A stretch of 41,138 nt of DNA from Clostridia bacterium. Its GTDB lineage: Bacteria > Bacillota > Clostridia > TANB77 > CAG-508. The stretch lies in the NCBI GenBank assembly GCA_900759475.1, contig CAAEVK010000011.1:1-41138 (forward strand). The letters run 5' to 3'. The notes under the pieces are model-generated. The model was given only the letters and a program-made list of their open reading frames with translations, was not told where the DNA came from and searched no databases. The translations under genes and the position numbers were made by a program. Shown piece after piece: positions 1 through 9,920 of this stretch; positions within the stretch are counted from its first letter, which is position 1; each line of letters opens with the position of its first letter.

Positions 1-805
1 ACAACAAAAGAAAACGAAACAGGAAAGGTAGAAATAGAAAGTTATATAGGTGGAAATGTTACAGATATAATGGGAAATAAGGCTTCAATTATAAAACTAG
101 CCAATACAGGAAATGACGTAAATATTATACCAAATGAAGTGAATAAAGGATGTTTTAAAGAGGAAACATATATAGCCAATACGGGAAAAGAAATAGACTA
201 TTGGTTATACGTACCAGAGTTATCGCTTGTTGGGACTTATAAAAATATACCCCTAATTGTGTCATTACATATGGCAGGCATAAGTAGTATAAATTCTTTA
301 GGTTCATATTCATTACCACGGATATATTCGTAATAAAGAAATTCAACCAAAGGCAATTGTTATTGCACCTTTATGTTATAATTCAGGCAAGCAAGTTAGT
401 GAAACAGATACAGTATCTATTATTGATTTAATAGAAGATGTTTGTAAAACTTATAGTGTTAATAGAGACAAAATTTCTATTGCAGGACATAGCCAAGGAT
501 CACGACATGCATTAAGAATCGCAAAGGCAAATCCAAATTATTTTTCAGCTTGTGTATTATTTTCGTGGATTCCAAACAGTAAAAGCCCAAATGATATGGA
601 AACTTTACCAGCACCAACTTGCCAAACAAAGTTTATATATGAAAATAGAAGTAGTGCAAACCATTATATAAATAGAGCAAGAAATTTTGCAAGTTCTTAT
701 AGTAACATTTCGGTAGAAACTGTACCAAATGTAAACCATGAAACTGTGGTAGAGGCTTACAAAACTACGTATATTATACAATGGATGATAAATCAAACAA
801 GATAG
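1..805 (+). CDS. alpha/beta hydrolase (esterase-like), 5'-partial, with +1 recoding site
   Basis: The reading frame is open from base 1, so the start lies outside the window. Frame 1 runs to a CGG codon at 319-321 and would stop three codons later. Skipping C319 gives Gly and continues to the TAG at 803-805, for about 267 visible residues. The joined protein shows an alpha/beta hydrolase nucleophile elbow G-H-S-Q-G at 485-499 and a late Asn-His (VNHETV) that could hold the catalytic histidine. The region before the core (YWLYVPE, PLIVSLHMAG) looks like the first strands and oxyanion region of the esterase/PHB-depolymerase-like group. Substrate is unknown, and export cannot be judged without the N terminus. 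The upstream half has a good fold only if joined to the downstream half, so I treat this as one gene rather than a pseudogene. Confidence 0.75.
319..322 (+). other. CGGA recoding site in the hydrolase gene
   Basis: Context is cca CGGA tat. The incoming frame reads CGG and then meets TAA at 331-333. Reading C-GGA as glycine restores the hydrolase frame. Confidence 0.85.
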
Positions 806-889
806 ATAAAAAGATGAAGAAAAAATCTCATTAAACTCTTGAAATATAAATAAAAAAGTGATATTATTAGAGCAATCTATTAAAAACTT

Positions 890-1128
890 AGAAAAGGACA
901 CGACAGATATAAAATATTCTTAAAAGAGAGCTAGAGCTTGGTGGAATTCTAGTAAGATAAAAATAACTGTTATCACCTTGGAGTTGCTTATTTGAAATTA
1001 GTAAATTAAGCCGTTCATCTACGTTACAGATTTTGAAAGAGAAAAATAATTTAGAATTATTTTTAATTTAGGTGGTACCGCGGAAAATCTATTTCGTCCT
1101 AGTTTATATAGGATGAAATAGATTTTTT
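890..1128 (+). promoter_or_regulatory. T-box leader (isoleucine) of ileS
   Basis: The conserved T-box sequence AGGTGGTACCGCGG is at 1070-1083. It is followed by a terminator hairpin with arms at about 1084-1100 and 1110-1126, which ends in a T run. A stem I-like region begins near 915 (agagagctagagc, ggtgga). An ATC at 972-974 in a tatcacc context is the likely specifier codon, which matches isoleucine. T-boxes read uncharged tRNA and allow readthrough when the cognate amino acid is short. The 5' boundary is approximate. The stretch 806-889 holds nothing else I recognise. Confidence 0.88.
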
Positions 1129-1171
1129 GATTGTAAAAAATGTACGTATTAATTATGAAGGAGGAATTAGA

Positions 1172-3946
1172 ATGGAAGAAGAAAAAAAGGATTATGGAAA
1201 AACCTTAAATTTACCAAAAACAGATTTTCCAATGAGGGCAAGTTTACCGGAAAATGAACCAAAAGTAATGGAAAGGGTATTTAACAATGGCTTATACGAA
1301 AAAATGCTAAAGAAAAATGAGGGGAAAGAGGCATATGTTTTACATGATGGACCTCCTTATGCTAATGGAGAAATTCATATTGGGCATGCACTAAATAAAA
1401 TTTTAAAAGATACACTTGTTAGATACAAAAATCTAAGAGAATATTATACACCATATATACCAGGATATGATACACATGGACTTCCAACAGAAAAACGAGC
1501 TATTCAAGTATTAGGAATTAATAGAGATGAAGTAAGTATTGCAAAATTTAGAAATACTTGTAGAGACTTTGCTTTAAGTTTTGTAGACAAGCAAACAGAA
1601 GGATTTAAAAGACTAGGGGTTTTAGGGGACTGGAAACATCCATATATTACTTTACAACCAGAATTTGAATCAAGACAAATAGGGATATTTTGGGAGATGT
1701 TTAAACAAGGTTATATTTATAAGGGGCTAAAACCAGTGTACTGGTGTACAGACTGTGAAACAGCTTTAGCAGAAGCAGAAATTGAATATAAAGAGCATAC
1801 AACGACTTCTATTTATGTAAAGTTTAAAACAACAAAACCTACAGTGGAATTAAAAACAAGCAAACCTACGTATTTTTTAATATGGACAACAACACCTTGG
1901 ACTTTACCTGGTAATGTTGGAATTACAATTGGGGAAGAATTTGACTATAGTGTAGTTGAAACTAAAAGTGAAAATTATATTATGGCAACACAATTAGTTA
2001 ATCAAGTAATGAAATTAGCCGGTATAGAAGAATATAAAATCATTCAAGAATTTACAGGAAAAGAATTAGAAGGGACTATTTGTAAACATCCATTTTTAGA
2101 TAGAGAGTCAAGAGTTGTATTAGGTAGTGAAGACACAATTATTGTAGAGTTAACTACAGGTACAGGGGCAGTACACACAGCACCAGGTTATGGTAAAGAA
2201 GACTATTTATGTGGATTGAAAAATGGTTTGGAAACGGTAGTTACTGTTAATGGAAAAGGTTATCAAACAGAAGGTGCAGGACCTTTTGCAGGATTATTTT
2301 ATGCAAAATCAAATGATGCAATTATTGAATGGTTAGAACAAAACCACTATTTGTTGAGTAAGGAAAAAATAGTTCATCAATATCCACACTGCTGGAGATG
2401 CAAAAATCCAATTATATTTAGAGCAACAGCTCAATGGTTTGCATCTGTGGAGGGATTTAGAGAAAAGGCATTAGAAGAAATTAAAAAAGTAAAATGGTAT
2501 CCCGCTTGGGGAGAAGAAAGAATTACAAGTATGGTGCAAGATAGAGCTGATTGGTGTATTTCGAGACAGCGTACTTGGGGAGTTCCTATTCCAATATTCT
2601 ATTGTAAAGAATGTGGTCATGAATATATTACAGAAGAGTCAATTCAAAAAATTATGAAGATTTTTAGAGAAAAAGGTTCTACTTCTTGGTATGAGTTGCC
2701 AGTAGAAGAATTAATGCCAAATGGAGCTAAATGCCAAGCTTGTGGACACGAACAATTTAAAATCGAAACAGATATTATGGATGTGTGGTTTGATTCAGGA
2801 ACAACTTATGAAGGAGTATTAGCAGAAAGAGGGCTACCACCAGCTAATATGTACTTAGAGGGAAATGATCAATATAGAGGATGGTTCCAAAGTTCACTAC
2901 TAACTTCTGTTGCGGCATATGGAGTTGCTCCATATAAAGAGGTATTAACACATGGTTTTGTTATTGACGATAAAGGTAGAAAAATGTCCAAATCAGAAGG
3001 AAATGTAATTAGTCCACAAGAAATTATTAAAGAATATGGTGCAGATATTTTAAGACTTTGGGTATTATCTTCTGACTATAAATCGGAAATTAGTTTGTCA
3101 AAAGATATTTTAAAACAAATTACAGAAGTATATAGAAAAATAAGAAATACAGCAAGATATATACTAGGAAACATAGCAGACTATAATCCAAATGAACCAG
3201 TAAGTTATGAAAATTTACTAGAAATAGATCAATATGCTTTATATAAATTAAATGAACTAATAAAAATGGTTACACAAAGCTATGATAGCTATGATTTTCA
3301 TGTTGCTTATCACGAAATTAATAAATTCTGTGTTAATGATATGAGTAACTTCTATTTAGATATTATTAAAGATAGACTATACACTTCGAAAGCAAGTGCA
3401 ATAGAAAGAAGAGCTGCACAAACAACAATGTATACAATATTAAATGCATTAGTAAAACTATTAACACCAATGACAGTCTTTACATCAGAAGAAATATGGA
3501 ATTTTATGCCGCATAAAGAAAATGAGAATTGCCAAAGTCCAATGTTAACATATTGGCCAGAAATAAATGAAAAATATAATAATGAAAACCTTGCTAAAAA
3601 ATGGAAGAGAATAGAAGAACTAAAAGAACTTGTTGCTAAAAAGTTAGAATTAGCAAGAACAGAAAAGATAATAGGACATTCTTTAAATGCAAAGGTTACT
3701 TTATATGCAGAAGGAGAAAATTACAAATTTTTAAAAGAAGTTGAAAACCAATTACAAACGGTATTTATTGTTTCTGCAATTGCAATAGAGGAAAATGCAA
3801 GAAAAGATGAAGAAGAAAAAATAGGAGTAAAAGTAGAAACAGCAGATGGACAAAAGTGTGAAAGATGTTGGATGTATTCAACAACAGTAGGAGAAGATAA
3901 AAAAAATCCAACAATTTGTCATAAATGTAGTCAGGCAATTCGATAA
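1172..3946 (+). CDS. ileS: isoleucyl-tRNA synthetase
   Basis: This 924-residue class I synthetase charges tRNA-Ile in the cytosol. Visible signatures are the HIGH motif (GEIHIGHALNK, about residue 63), the DTHGLPTE segment that follows, an editing (CP1) domain region with TTTPWTLPGN, and the KMSKS loop (GRKMSKSEGN, about residue 602). The C-terminal zinc-binding Cys set is CERCW...CHKC. I chose the ATG at 1172 because AAGGAGGAATTAG lies just upstream. An in-frame ATG at 1127 sits in the T-box terminator and is unlikely. It is transcribed from the T-box leader and ends at a hairpin terminator. There is no in-frame CGG codon in this long gene. Confidence 0.97.
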   Translation: MEEEKKDYGKTLNLPKTDFPMRASLPENEPKVMERVFNNGLYEKMLKKNEGKEAYVLHDGPPYANGEIHIGHALNKILKDTLVRYKNLREYYTPYIPGYDTHGLPTEKRAIQVLGINRDEVSIAKFRNTCRDFALSFVDKQTEGFKRLGVLGDWKHPYITLQPEFESRQIGIFWEMFKQGYIYKGLKPVYWCTDCETALAEAEIEYKEHTTTSIYVKFKTTKPTVELKTSKPTYFLIWTTTPWTLPGNVGITIGEEFDYSVVETKSENYIMATQLVNQVMKLAGIEEYKIIQEFTGKELEGTICKHPFLDRESRVVLGSEDTIIVELTTGTGAVHTAPGYGKEDYLCGLKNGLETVVTVNGKGYQTEGAGPFAGLFYAKSNDAIIEWLEQNHYLLSKEKIVHQYPHCWRCKNPIIFRATAQWFASVEGFREKALEEIKKVKWYPAWGEERITSMVQDRADWCISRQRTWGVPIPIFYCKECGHEYITEESIQKIMKIFREKGSTSWYELPVEELMPNGAKCQACGHEQFKIETDIMDVWFDSGTTYEGVLAERGLPPANMYLEGNDQYRGWFQSSLLTSVAAYGVAPYKEVLTHGFVIDDKGRKMSKSEGNVISPQEIIKEYGADILRLWVLSSDYKSEISLSKDILKQITEVYRKIRNTARYILGNIADYNPNEPVSYENLLEIDQYALYKLNELIKMVTQSYDSYDFHVAYHEINKFCVNDMSNFYLDIIKDRLYTSKASAIERRAAQTTMYTILNALVKLLTPMTVFTSEEIWNFMPHKENENCQSPMLTYWPEINEKYNNENLAKKWKRIEELKELVAKKLELARTEKIIGHSLNAKVTLYAEGENYKFLKEVENQLQTVFIVSAIAIEENARKDEEEKIGVKVETADGQKCERCWMYSTTVGEDKKNPTICHKCSQAIR

Positions 3947-3967
3947 TATTAATGTAAGTGAGGAAAC

Positions 3968-4007
3968 ACAAGTATGAAAGAGACAAGAATTTTCATACTT
4001 GTATTTT
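3968..4007 (+). terminator. rho-independent terminator after ileS
   Basis: Perfect 12-bp arms acaagtatgaaa (3968-3979) and tttcatacttgt (3991-4002) are followed by attttt. Confidence 0.85.
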
Positions 4008-4131
4008 TGTATGTGTTGCTGTGACAAACAAAACTATATATTACAAAACATATTAATATTATAGATGGTTTTACTGTATAATATTAAAACTTATCTATTA
4101 AGGAACATATAGAAATAATCTAAAAATCATA

Positions 4132-4160
4132 TTGCACTTGATGGGGAAAAACAGTATAAT
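4132..4160 (+). promoter_or_regulatory. sigma-A type promoter for the HExxH protein gene
   Basis: TTGCAC (4132-4137), a 17-base spacer and a perfect TATAAT (4155-4160) lie 30 bases before the start codon at 4191. Confidence 0.75.
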
Positions 4161-4190
4161 AGAATTAGATTAAAATAAAAAGAGGTATTT

Positions 4191-5562
4191 ATGAAGAAAA
4201 AAAGTTTTGGTAACCGATTATTTTCATTACTTTTAATACTATTAATTGTGTGGGGATTATATTCCATTTATCTTTTATATAAGGAGAGGTACTTTAATGA
4301 TTTTGTTAAAGCAGAGTATATACAAGGTATTAGTACTTTTATAAGAGAGAAAGAAAAAGATAATCAATATAGCTATAAAATAACTTCTCCTACTTATAAT
4401 GATGCTATGTTTTATAAAACTATTCAGGTAACACCGAACACACCATACAGAATAAGCTGTATGGTAAAAACACGGAGCCATTGAAACTGAAAAAGACATT
4501 TCAAATTCGGGTGCTTGTATTTCTATTTTGGATACAACAGAGATGTCAGAAGTACTAAAAGGTACCAATGATTGGAAACAATTAACTTTTTGCTTTAATT
4601 CTAAAGATAGAAAGCAAATTCAGGTAGGTTTTCGTTTAGGTTCTTATTCAGACAATTGCAAAGGGGAGGCTTGGTTTAAAGACTTAAAATTAGAAAGAGG
4701 ATATTTAACAGAAGATACCAATTGGAATATGGTTTGTTTTATATTTGAAAATTTAGATGTTAATGTAGAAGTAAATGGAACAAACACCAATGTAAAAACC
4801 GCGATTAACCAAAACGAAATGTTAATAATGCAAGAAAATTTAGAAAGAGCAAAAAATAGTTTTAAAAACTTATCAAATAATGCTATGAGTATGCAATACC
4901 AAGTGATTAATATAAAAGAGCCAATTCAATCTGTTAGTTATGATAAAGAAAACGGATATTATATATCCGTAAATGATATTGCTAATATGATAGAGCCTTA
5001 CATGAAAAAAGCAGAATATGATTATATATTTGCAATAATAAAGCTGGGAGATATTTTACATCAAGAAACAGAAGAAGATTGGTTAGGTCTAGGAGGAATG
5101 ACATACCAAAATATAGGCTTTTCCAATATTCGTTTACCCAATAATGGACAAAGTGATATTTACAAATATACAAGTAATAATACCTTTCCAGAGGAAGTTT
5201 ATATTCATGAATTTTTACATACATTAGAAAGAGAAGCAGAAGAATATGGACTAGAAAGACCACGTTTACATGACTATGAAAAATATGGTTATGAAATAAA
5301 ACCAAGAGAGGGATTAAAACAGTGGTATGCAGATTATATGTGCAAAAATATAAAATCGGGAAATAGTACAATTGGTTTAGAGAAGCAAGTATTTACTTTT
5401 CAACCAATGCATAATAGTCAATTTATTTATTCAATAGAATTAGAGTTTAGTAAAGAACCAAAAAACATAGTGGAAGAAATTAGAACTATGTTTAAAGCAA
5501 TGTTTGAAAGAATAGACATTTTACAAAAACAAGATAATAGTAACTATTCAGAACAAAATTAG
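4191..5562 (+). CDS. membrane-anchored putative zinc metallopeptidase, with +1 recoding site
   Basis: The incoming frame reaches CGG at 4473-4475 and would end at TGA two codons later, giving 97 residues. Skipping C4473 (CGGA as Gly) joins it to a long frame ending at 5562, for about 456 residues. The N terminus is a basic stretch followed by one hydrophobic segment (about residues 9-30), consistent with a membrane anchor. Residues of about 60-180 resemble a jelly-roll, carbohydrate-binding-like fold (tyrosine/tryptophan-rich, ending AWFKDLKLERG). The C-terminal half holds H-E-F-L-H-T-L-E at about 5206-5229, an HExxH zinc motif followed by a possible Glu ligand. No specific peptidase family is recognised. 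It has its own sigma-A promoter, and SD AGAGG precedes the ATG. The recoding site is in the linker/jelly-roll region, so the zero-frame product would be only the anchor. Confidence 0.72.
4473..4476 (+). other. CGGA recoding site in the HExxH protein gene
   Basis: Context is aca CGGA gcc. The zero frame stops at TGA (4482-4484). The +1 frame is open for a further 362 residues. Confidence 0.85.
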
Positions 5563-5624
5563 AACTTTTTTATAAATTAAATAAAAGCAATATAGATTAA
5601 GTTTGAGGAAGGAATAACAATACA

Positions 5625-6650
5625 ATGAATGTAACAGATTTTGATTATGATTTGCCAGAAGAGTTAATCGCACAACATCCAAACGCAAAGAGAGATGAAT
5701 CAAGATTATTAGTTTTAAACAAACAAAAACAAACCATAGAACATAAAATTTTTAAAGATATTATAGAATATTTAGAGCCAGGAGATTGTTTAGTAATTAA
5801 TAATACAAAAGTAATTCCAGCAAGATTATATGGTATAAAACAACCAACAGGTGCTAATGTTGAATTTTTATTATTAAATAGAAAAAAAGATGACATATGG
5901 GAAGTAATGGTAAGACCAGGAAGAAAATTGTTGCAAGGAACTAAAGTTTCCTTTGGAAATGGAATATTAGAGGCAAATATATTAGAGGTTTTACCAAATG
6001 GAAGTAGACTGGTAAAATTTAACTATAAAGGAATTTTTAATGAAATTCTTGATAAAATAGGGTTAATGCCTTTACCACCATATATTAAAGAAACATTAAA
6101 ACAAAAAGATAGATATCAAACTGTATATGCAAAATACGAAGGTTCAGCAGCAGCACCAACAGCAGGGTTACATTTTACAGAGGAGTTATTGCAAAAAATA
6201 AAACTAAAAGGAATAGAAATTGCTAACGTAACGCTACATGTTGGAATAGGAACATTTAGACCTGTAAAAGTAGAAAAAGTAGAAGAACATCAAATGCATA
6301 CTGAGCATTATTATATAAAACAAGAGGATGCTGAAAAAATTAATCAAGCCAAAAGAAATAAAAAAAGAGTAATTGCTTGTGGAACTACTTCTTGTAGAGT
6401 CTTAGAAAGTGTAGCAAATAAAAATGGTATGGTAAAAGAAGCAGAAGGAGATACAAATATTTTTATTTATCCAGGTTATCAATTTAAATGTATAGATTCA
6501 CTAATTACTAATTTCCATTTGCCAAAATCAACTTTAATTATGTTAGTGTCAGCGTTAGCAGGAAGAGACTATATTATGCAAGCATATCAAGAAGCGGTAA
6601 AAGAAAAATACAAATTTTTTAGCTTTGGTGATGCAATGCTTATAATGTAA
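5625..6650 (+). CDS. queA: S-adenosylmethionine:tRNA ribosyltransferase-isomerase
   Basis: QueA transfers and isomerises the ribosyl group of S-adenosylmethionine onto preQ1-modified tRNA, giving epoxyqueuosine. This is the step after Tgt in queuosine synthesis. The 341-residue protein begins with the typical FDYDLPEELIAQHP and carries RDESRLLVL, NNTKVIPARL, GSAAAPTAGLHFT and HVGIGTFRPV, all characteristic of the family, and it ends with SFGDAMLI. Its length is normal. SD GAGGAAGG lies 5' of the ATG. It is followed after 56 bases by tgt, the usual queA-tgt arrangement. Confidence 0.97.
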   Translation: MNVTDFDYDLPEELIAQHPNAKRDESRLLVLNKQKQTIEHKIFKDIIEYLEPGDCLVINNTKVIPARLYGIKQPTGANVEFLLLNRKKDDIWEVMVRPGRKLLQGTKVSFGNGILEANILEVLPNGSRLVKFNYKGIFNEILDKIGLMPLPPYIKETLKQKDRYQTVYAKYEGSAAAPTAGLHFTEELLQKIKLKGIEIANVTLHVGIGTFRPVKVEKVEEHQMHTEHYYIKQEDAEKINQAKRNKKRVIACGTTSCRVLESVANKNGMVKEAEGDTNIFIYPGYQFKCIDSLITNFHLPKSTLIMLVSALAGRDYIMQAYQEAVKEKYKFFSFGDAMLIM

Positions 6651-6706
6651 AGGTCGATTGCCTATGCTTACATCTATAAAAAATATTATAATAGAAAGAG
6701 GAAAAT

Positions 6707-7836
6707 ATGAAACCAGCAGTAACATACGAACTAATCCATGAATGTAAACAAACTGGAGCGAGAAGAGGAATTGTTCATACACCACATGGGGATATTGACA
6801 CACCTGTTTTTATGCCAGTAGGAACACAAGCAACTGTAAAATCAATGACTCCAGAAGAATTAAAGGAAGATGTGAAAGCACAAATTATATTAGCTAATAC
6901 ATATCATTTATATTTAAGACCTGGACAAAACTTAGTAAAAGAAGCACGGACGGTTTGCATCAATTTATGAATTGGGATAGGCCTATTTTAACAGATAGTG
7001 GAGGCTTTCAAGTTTTTAGCTTAGGAGATTTAAGAAAAATAACAGAAGAAGGAGTTCATTTTCAGTCTTATTTAGATGGAAGTAGACACTTTTTTTCACC
7101 AGAAAGTGTTATTAAAACAGAAGAAGATTTAGGTGCAGATATTATTATGGCGTTTGATGAATGTGTAAAGTACCCAGAAACTTATGAATATACAAAGCAA
7201 TCTATGGAAAGGACAACTAGATGGGCACAAAGGTGTAAAAAAGCACATGTTACAGAAAATCAAGCTTTATTTGGAATTATACAAGGCGGATTTTATGAAG
7301 AATTGAGGAAAAAAAGTGCTCAAGACCTAATAGAGTTAGATTTTCCTGGTTATGCAATAGGAGGAATTAGTGTAGGGGAACCAAAAGAAGAATTTTTGAA
7401 AATGTTATACTATACAACACCACTTATGCCTAAAAACAAACCAAGATATTTAATGGGGGTTGGAAGTCCGGATTATTTAATAGAAGCAGCTATAGCAGGA
7501 ATTGATATGTGTGATTGTGTCTTACCTACTCGTATTGCAAGAAATGGTACAGCAATGACTTGGAATGGAAAAGTGGTAATAAGAAATGCAACCTATGAAA
7601 GAGATTTTACTCCTCTAGATAGGGAATGTGACTGTTATACTTGCAAAAATTATACAAGAGCTTATATTAGACATTTAGTAAAAAATAATGAAATATTAGG
7701 AATTAGATTATTGTCTTTACATAACTTAAGATTCTTGACTAATTTAATGGAAAGAGTTAAAATAGAAATAGAACACGATAATTTAGGAACATTTCGAAAA
7801 GAATTTTATCAAAAATATGGATATACAAAAGAATAG
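6707..7836 (+). CDS. tgt: queuine/preQ1 tRNA-guanine transglycosylase, with two tandem +1 recoding sites
   Basis: Tgt exchanges guanine-34 for preQ1 in the anticodon of tRNAs for His, Asp, Asn and Tyr. The gene is read as 6707-6946, then C-GGA, C-GGT, then 6955-7836, for a product of about 375 residues, normal for the family. The two glycines fall in the conserved KEAGGLH segment. The incoming frame would stop at TGA after 87 residues. Family motifs in the joined protein are ILTDSGGFQVFSL with the active-site Asp, GIDMCDCVLPTRIARNG with the nucleophilic Asp, and the zinc site CDCYTC with the downstream His of RAYIRHL. SD AGAGGAAA precedes the ATG. It sits between queA and the WG-repeat gene, which follows after 9 bases, probably in one operon. 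Confidence 0.93.
6947..6954 (+). other. tandem CGGA-CGGT recoding site in tgt
   Basis: Context is gca CGGA CGGT ttg. Compared with the expected gca gga ggt ttg there are exactly two extra C residues, each directly before a glycine codon. After the first +1 shift the next triplet is again CGG. Two successive shifts, or two quadruplet readings, are needed to reach the conserved DSGGFQVF frame. Confidence 0.9.
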
Positions 7837-7845
7837 GAGGATTTT

Positions 7846-9339
7846 ATGGAATTATTAAGTGAGGAAAAAGACGAAAAACAGAATAAAAGTAAAAAATATG
7901 TTGCTTTTGCAATTATCATAGCTGTTGTTTTACTTGTGCTTGTATTTGTAATGATTATGGTTTTACAACAAGCTGAAAAAAATAAGGAAAAGTTAATGGT
8001 TAATGGAAAAAAAGTAACATTACCACCTAGCCTAACAATTGTAGATAATGCTACAGAAATTACATATTTTTCTATTAAAAAAGTAGCTGATTTAGCAGGG
8101 TATAACTATTATAATGGTGGTTATCAACAATATTCAGAAGACAAAACAAAGTGTTATGTAGAAAGTGAAAAACAAGTTGCTACACTAGAGCTAGATTCTA
8201 ATATTGTTTATAAAAATACGTCAGAAGATAAAGTAAATTTTGATAATTACAAAATAGATTTACCAGTAAAAACATATAATAATGAACTTTATGCTACTCA
8301 ACAAGCAATACAACTAGCATTTAACCTTACTATTTCTTATAAAACAGAAAATAAAACGCTATATATTTATACACTACCATATTTAGTAGAGTATTACAAT
8401 AAGCAAGCAACCAATAATCAATTTACAGCAGTAACAGAAGATTTTATGACACAGAAGGCAATTATTAATAATATGCTAGTTGTATCTAAAAACGAAAAAT
8501 ATGGTGTTATATCAACTGCAGATTTTAGTGAAATTATTGGAGCAAAATATGATAAACTAACTTATTTAGAGAGTACAGATGAATTTTTAGCAACTAACTC
8601 TGGAAAAACAGGAGTTCTTTCTAAAACAGGAGATATTAATATAAAACTAGAATATGACGAAATTGGACTAGTGGATAGCCAATTAAAACTATATTATGTA
8701 AAAAAAGATAATTTATATGGTGTATTAGGAAAAAGAGGAAATGTATTAGTAAATATAGAATACAATGATATTGGAATTGATAAACAATCTTTTCCAAGTG
8801 ACGAAATAGAAAATGGTATGTTCTTATATGAAAACTGTATTCCAATAAAAAAAGGAAATAAGTGGGGAATAGCTAATAAAGCAGGGCAAATTATATTAAA
8901 CTTAGAATATGATGAAATAGGCTATATTACAAAGTATCAAACAGCAAATCCAGATGAAGAGGAAGACAAAAACAATGAGCTCGTAGAAGAAACAGAAATA
9001 CCAGAAAAAAGCATGAATAATGCAGTAATTATCCCAAATGTTGAATTGGATGGTAAAAGCATAGAAGGCATTGTTATTGGAAAAAACGGAAAATATGGAG
9101 TGGCAAATTCTATAGGAAATGTATTAATACCATGTGAATATGATAGAATTTATTCTATTACCAACGAAGGTGAGAATGTGTATTATATGGAGAAAAATGG
9201 AAAAGTAACAAGTGTTCAAGACTATGTAAATGCCAACCAAGTTTTATTAAGAGGTTTAATAAGTGACTATAGAAATGTAATCGTTATAGATGAAAACACA
9301 GTACCAGAAAACACAACTAATACAACAAACAAAAGATAA
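7846..9339 (+). CDS. membrane-anchored WG-repeat protein
   Basis: This 497-residue protein has a charged cytosolic tail (about residues 1-17), one strongly hydrophobic segment (about 18-41) and a large extracytosolic part. Residues of about 50-170 (LMVNGKKVTLPPSL and a second block) look like a copper amine oxidase N-terminal-type stalk domain. The rest contains at least five WG/KWG-type repeats, recognised by EKYGVIS, GKTGVLS, NLYGVLG, NKWGIAN and GKYGVAN, each followed by an EYD-I segment. Such repeats form beta-propeller-like surfaces; function here is unknown. SD AGGAGG precedes the ATG closely. It follows tgt by 9 bases and is probably co-transcribed. An acidic low-complexity insert (PDEEEDKNNELVEE) lies between repeats four and five. 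Confidence 0.82.
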   Translation: MELLSEEKDEKQNKSKKYVAFAIIIAVVLLVLVFVMIMVLQQAEKNKEKLMVNGKKVTLPPSLTIVDNATEITYFSIKKVADLAGYNYYNGGYQQYSEDKTKCYVESEKQVATLELDSNIVYKNTSEDKVNFDNYKIDLPVKTYNNELYATQQAIQLAFNLTISYKTENKTLYIYTLPYLVEYYNKQATNNQFTAVTEDFMTQKAIINNMLVVSKNEKYGVISTADFSEIIGAKYDKLTYLESTDEFLATNSGKTGVLSKTGDINIKLEYDEIGLVDSQLKLYYVKKDNLYGVLGKRGNVLVNIEYNDIGIDKQSFPSDEIENGMFLYENCIPIKKGNKWGIANKAGQIILNLEYDEIGYITKYQTANPDEEEDKNNELVEETEIPEKSMNNAVIIPNVELDGKSIEGIVIGKNGKYGVANSIGNVLIPCEYDRIYSITNEGENVYYMEKNGKVTSVQDYVNANQVLLRGLISDYRNVIVIDENTVPENTTNTTNKR

Positions 9340-9373
9340 AAACTAAATTAAATAATAAAATGGAATAAAATAG

Positions 9374-9424
9374 AACCCTTTTCAATATATTAGTTATAAA
9401 TAATATATTGAGGAGGGTTTTTTT
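9374..9424 (+). terminator. terminator-like hairpin overlapping the next gene's Shine-Dalgarno
   Basis: Arms 9374-9392 and 9401-9419 form a 19-bp stem with only two G-U pairs and an 8-base loop. The stem is followed by seven T residues (9418-9424). The 3' arm contains GAGGAGGG, the only plausible ribosome binding site for the ATG at 9425, and the T run is the SD-to-start spacer. The structure is both a terminator for the queA-tgt operon and a potential lock on translation of the next gene. Confidence 0.82.
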
Positions 9425-9856
9425 ATGATTATTCATAATAAAAACACAGAAATAATATCAGAAAATAATATAATAAAAATAATAAAAGGAAGTGTTTTAG
9501 CAATTATTATAACATTAATAATCTTGTTAATCTTAGCAATGCTATTATCTTATACCAATATGCCTGAAAATGTAATTACACCAGTTATTATTATCATAAC
9601 AGCAATTAGTATTATGATAGGAAGTATTTTTAGTTCTATAAAAATACGAAAACAGGGAATTATAAATGGAGCTATTGTAGGAAGCATCTATATGGTTACG
9701 ATATATATATTGTCTAGTATTTTTTACCAAAATTTTAGTATGTCTACCAATACCATTATCATGATTGTTGCAGGAATATTAGCTGGTGCAACTGGTGGAA
9801 TAATAGGTGTAAATTTAAAACAGCATAAAAGACAACACAATAAAATTAACAATTAA
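9425..9856 (+). CDS. small multi-spanning membrane protein (TIGR04086-like)
   Basis: The 143-residue protein has four predicted hydrophobic helices (about residues 20-45, 52-72, 82-103 and 110-130) and a basic C-terminal tail (KQHKRQHNK). The size, four-helix layout and glycine-rich last helix (AGILAGATGGIIGV) match the TIGR04086/YrzE-like family of uncharacterised Firmicute membrane proteins; this is recognition by eye only. Its SD lies inside the hairpin at 9374-9419, so translation may be controlled by that structure. Confidence 0.7.
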   Translation: MIIHNKNTEIISENNIIKIIKGSVLAIIITLIILLILAMLLSYTNMPENVITPVIIIITAISIMIGSIFSSIKIRKQGIINGAIVGSIYMVTIYILSSIFYQNFSMSTNTIIMIVAGILAGATGGIIGVNLKQHKRQHNKINN

Positions 9857-9920
9857 AAGTACACATAAAAAATTCAAATAATTGGAAAATAGATAACATA
9901 ACAACATTACAAAAATGAAT

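Noticed and set aside
1127..1171. Upstream ATG as the ileS start
   Set aside because: It lies in the T run of the T-box terminator and lacks an SD; ATG 1172 has AAGGAGG.
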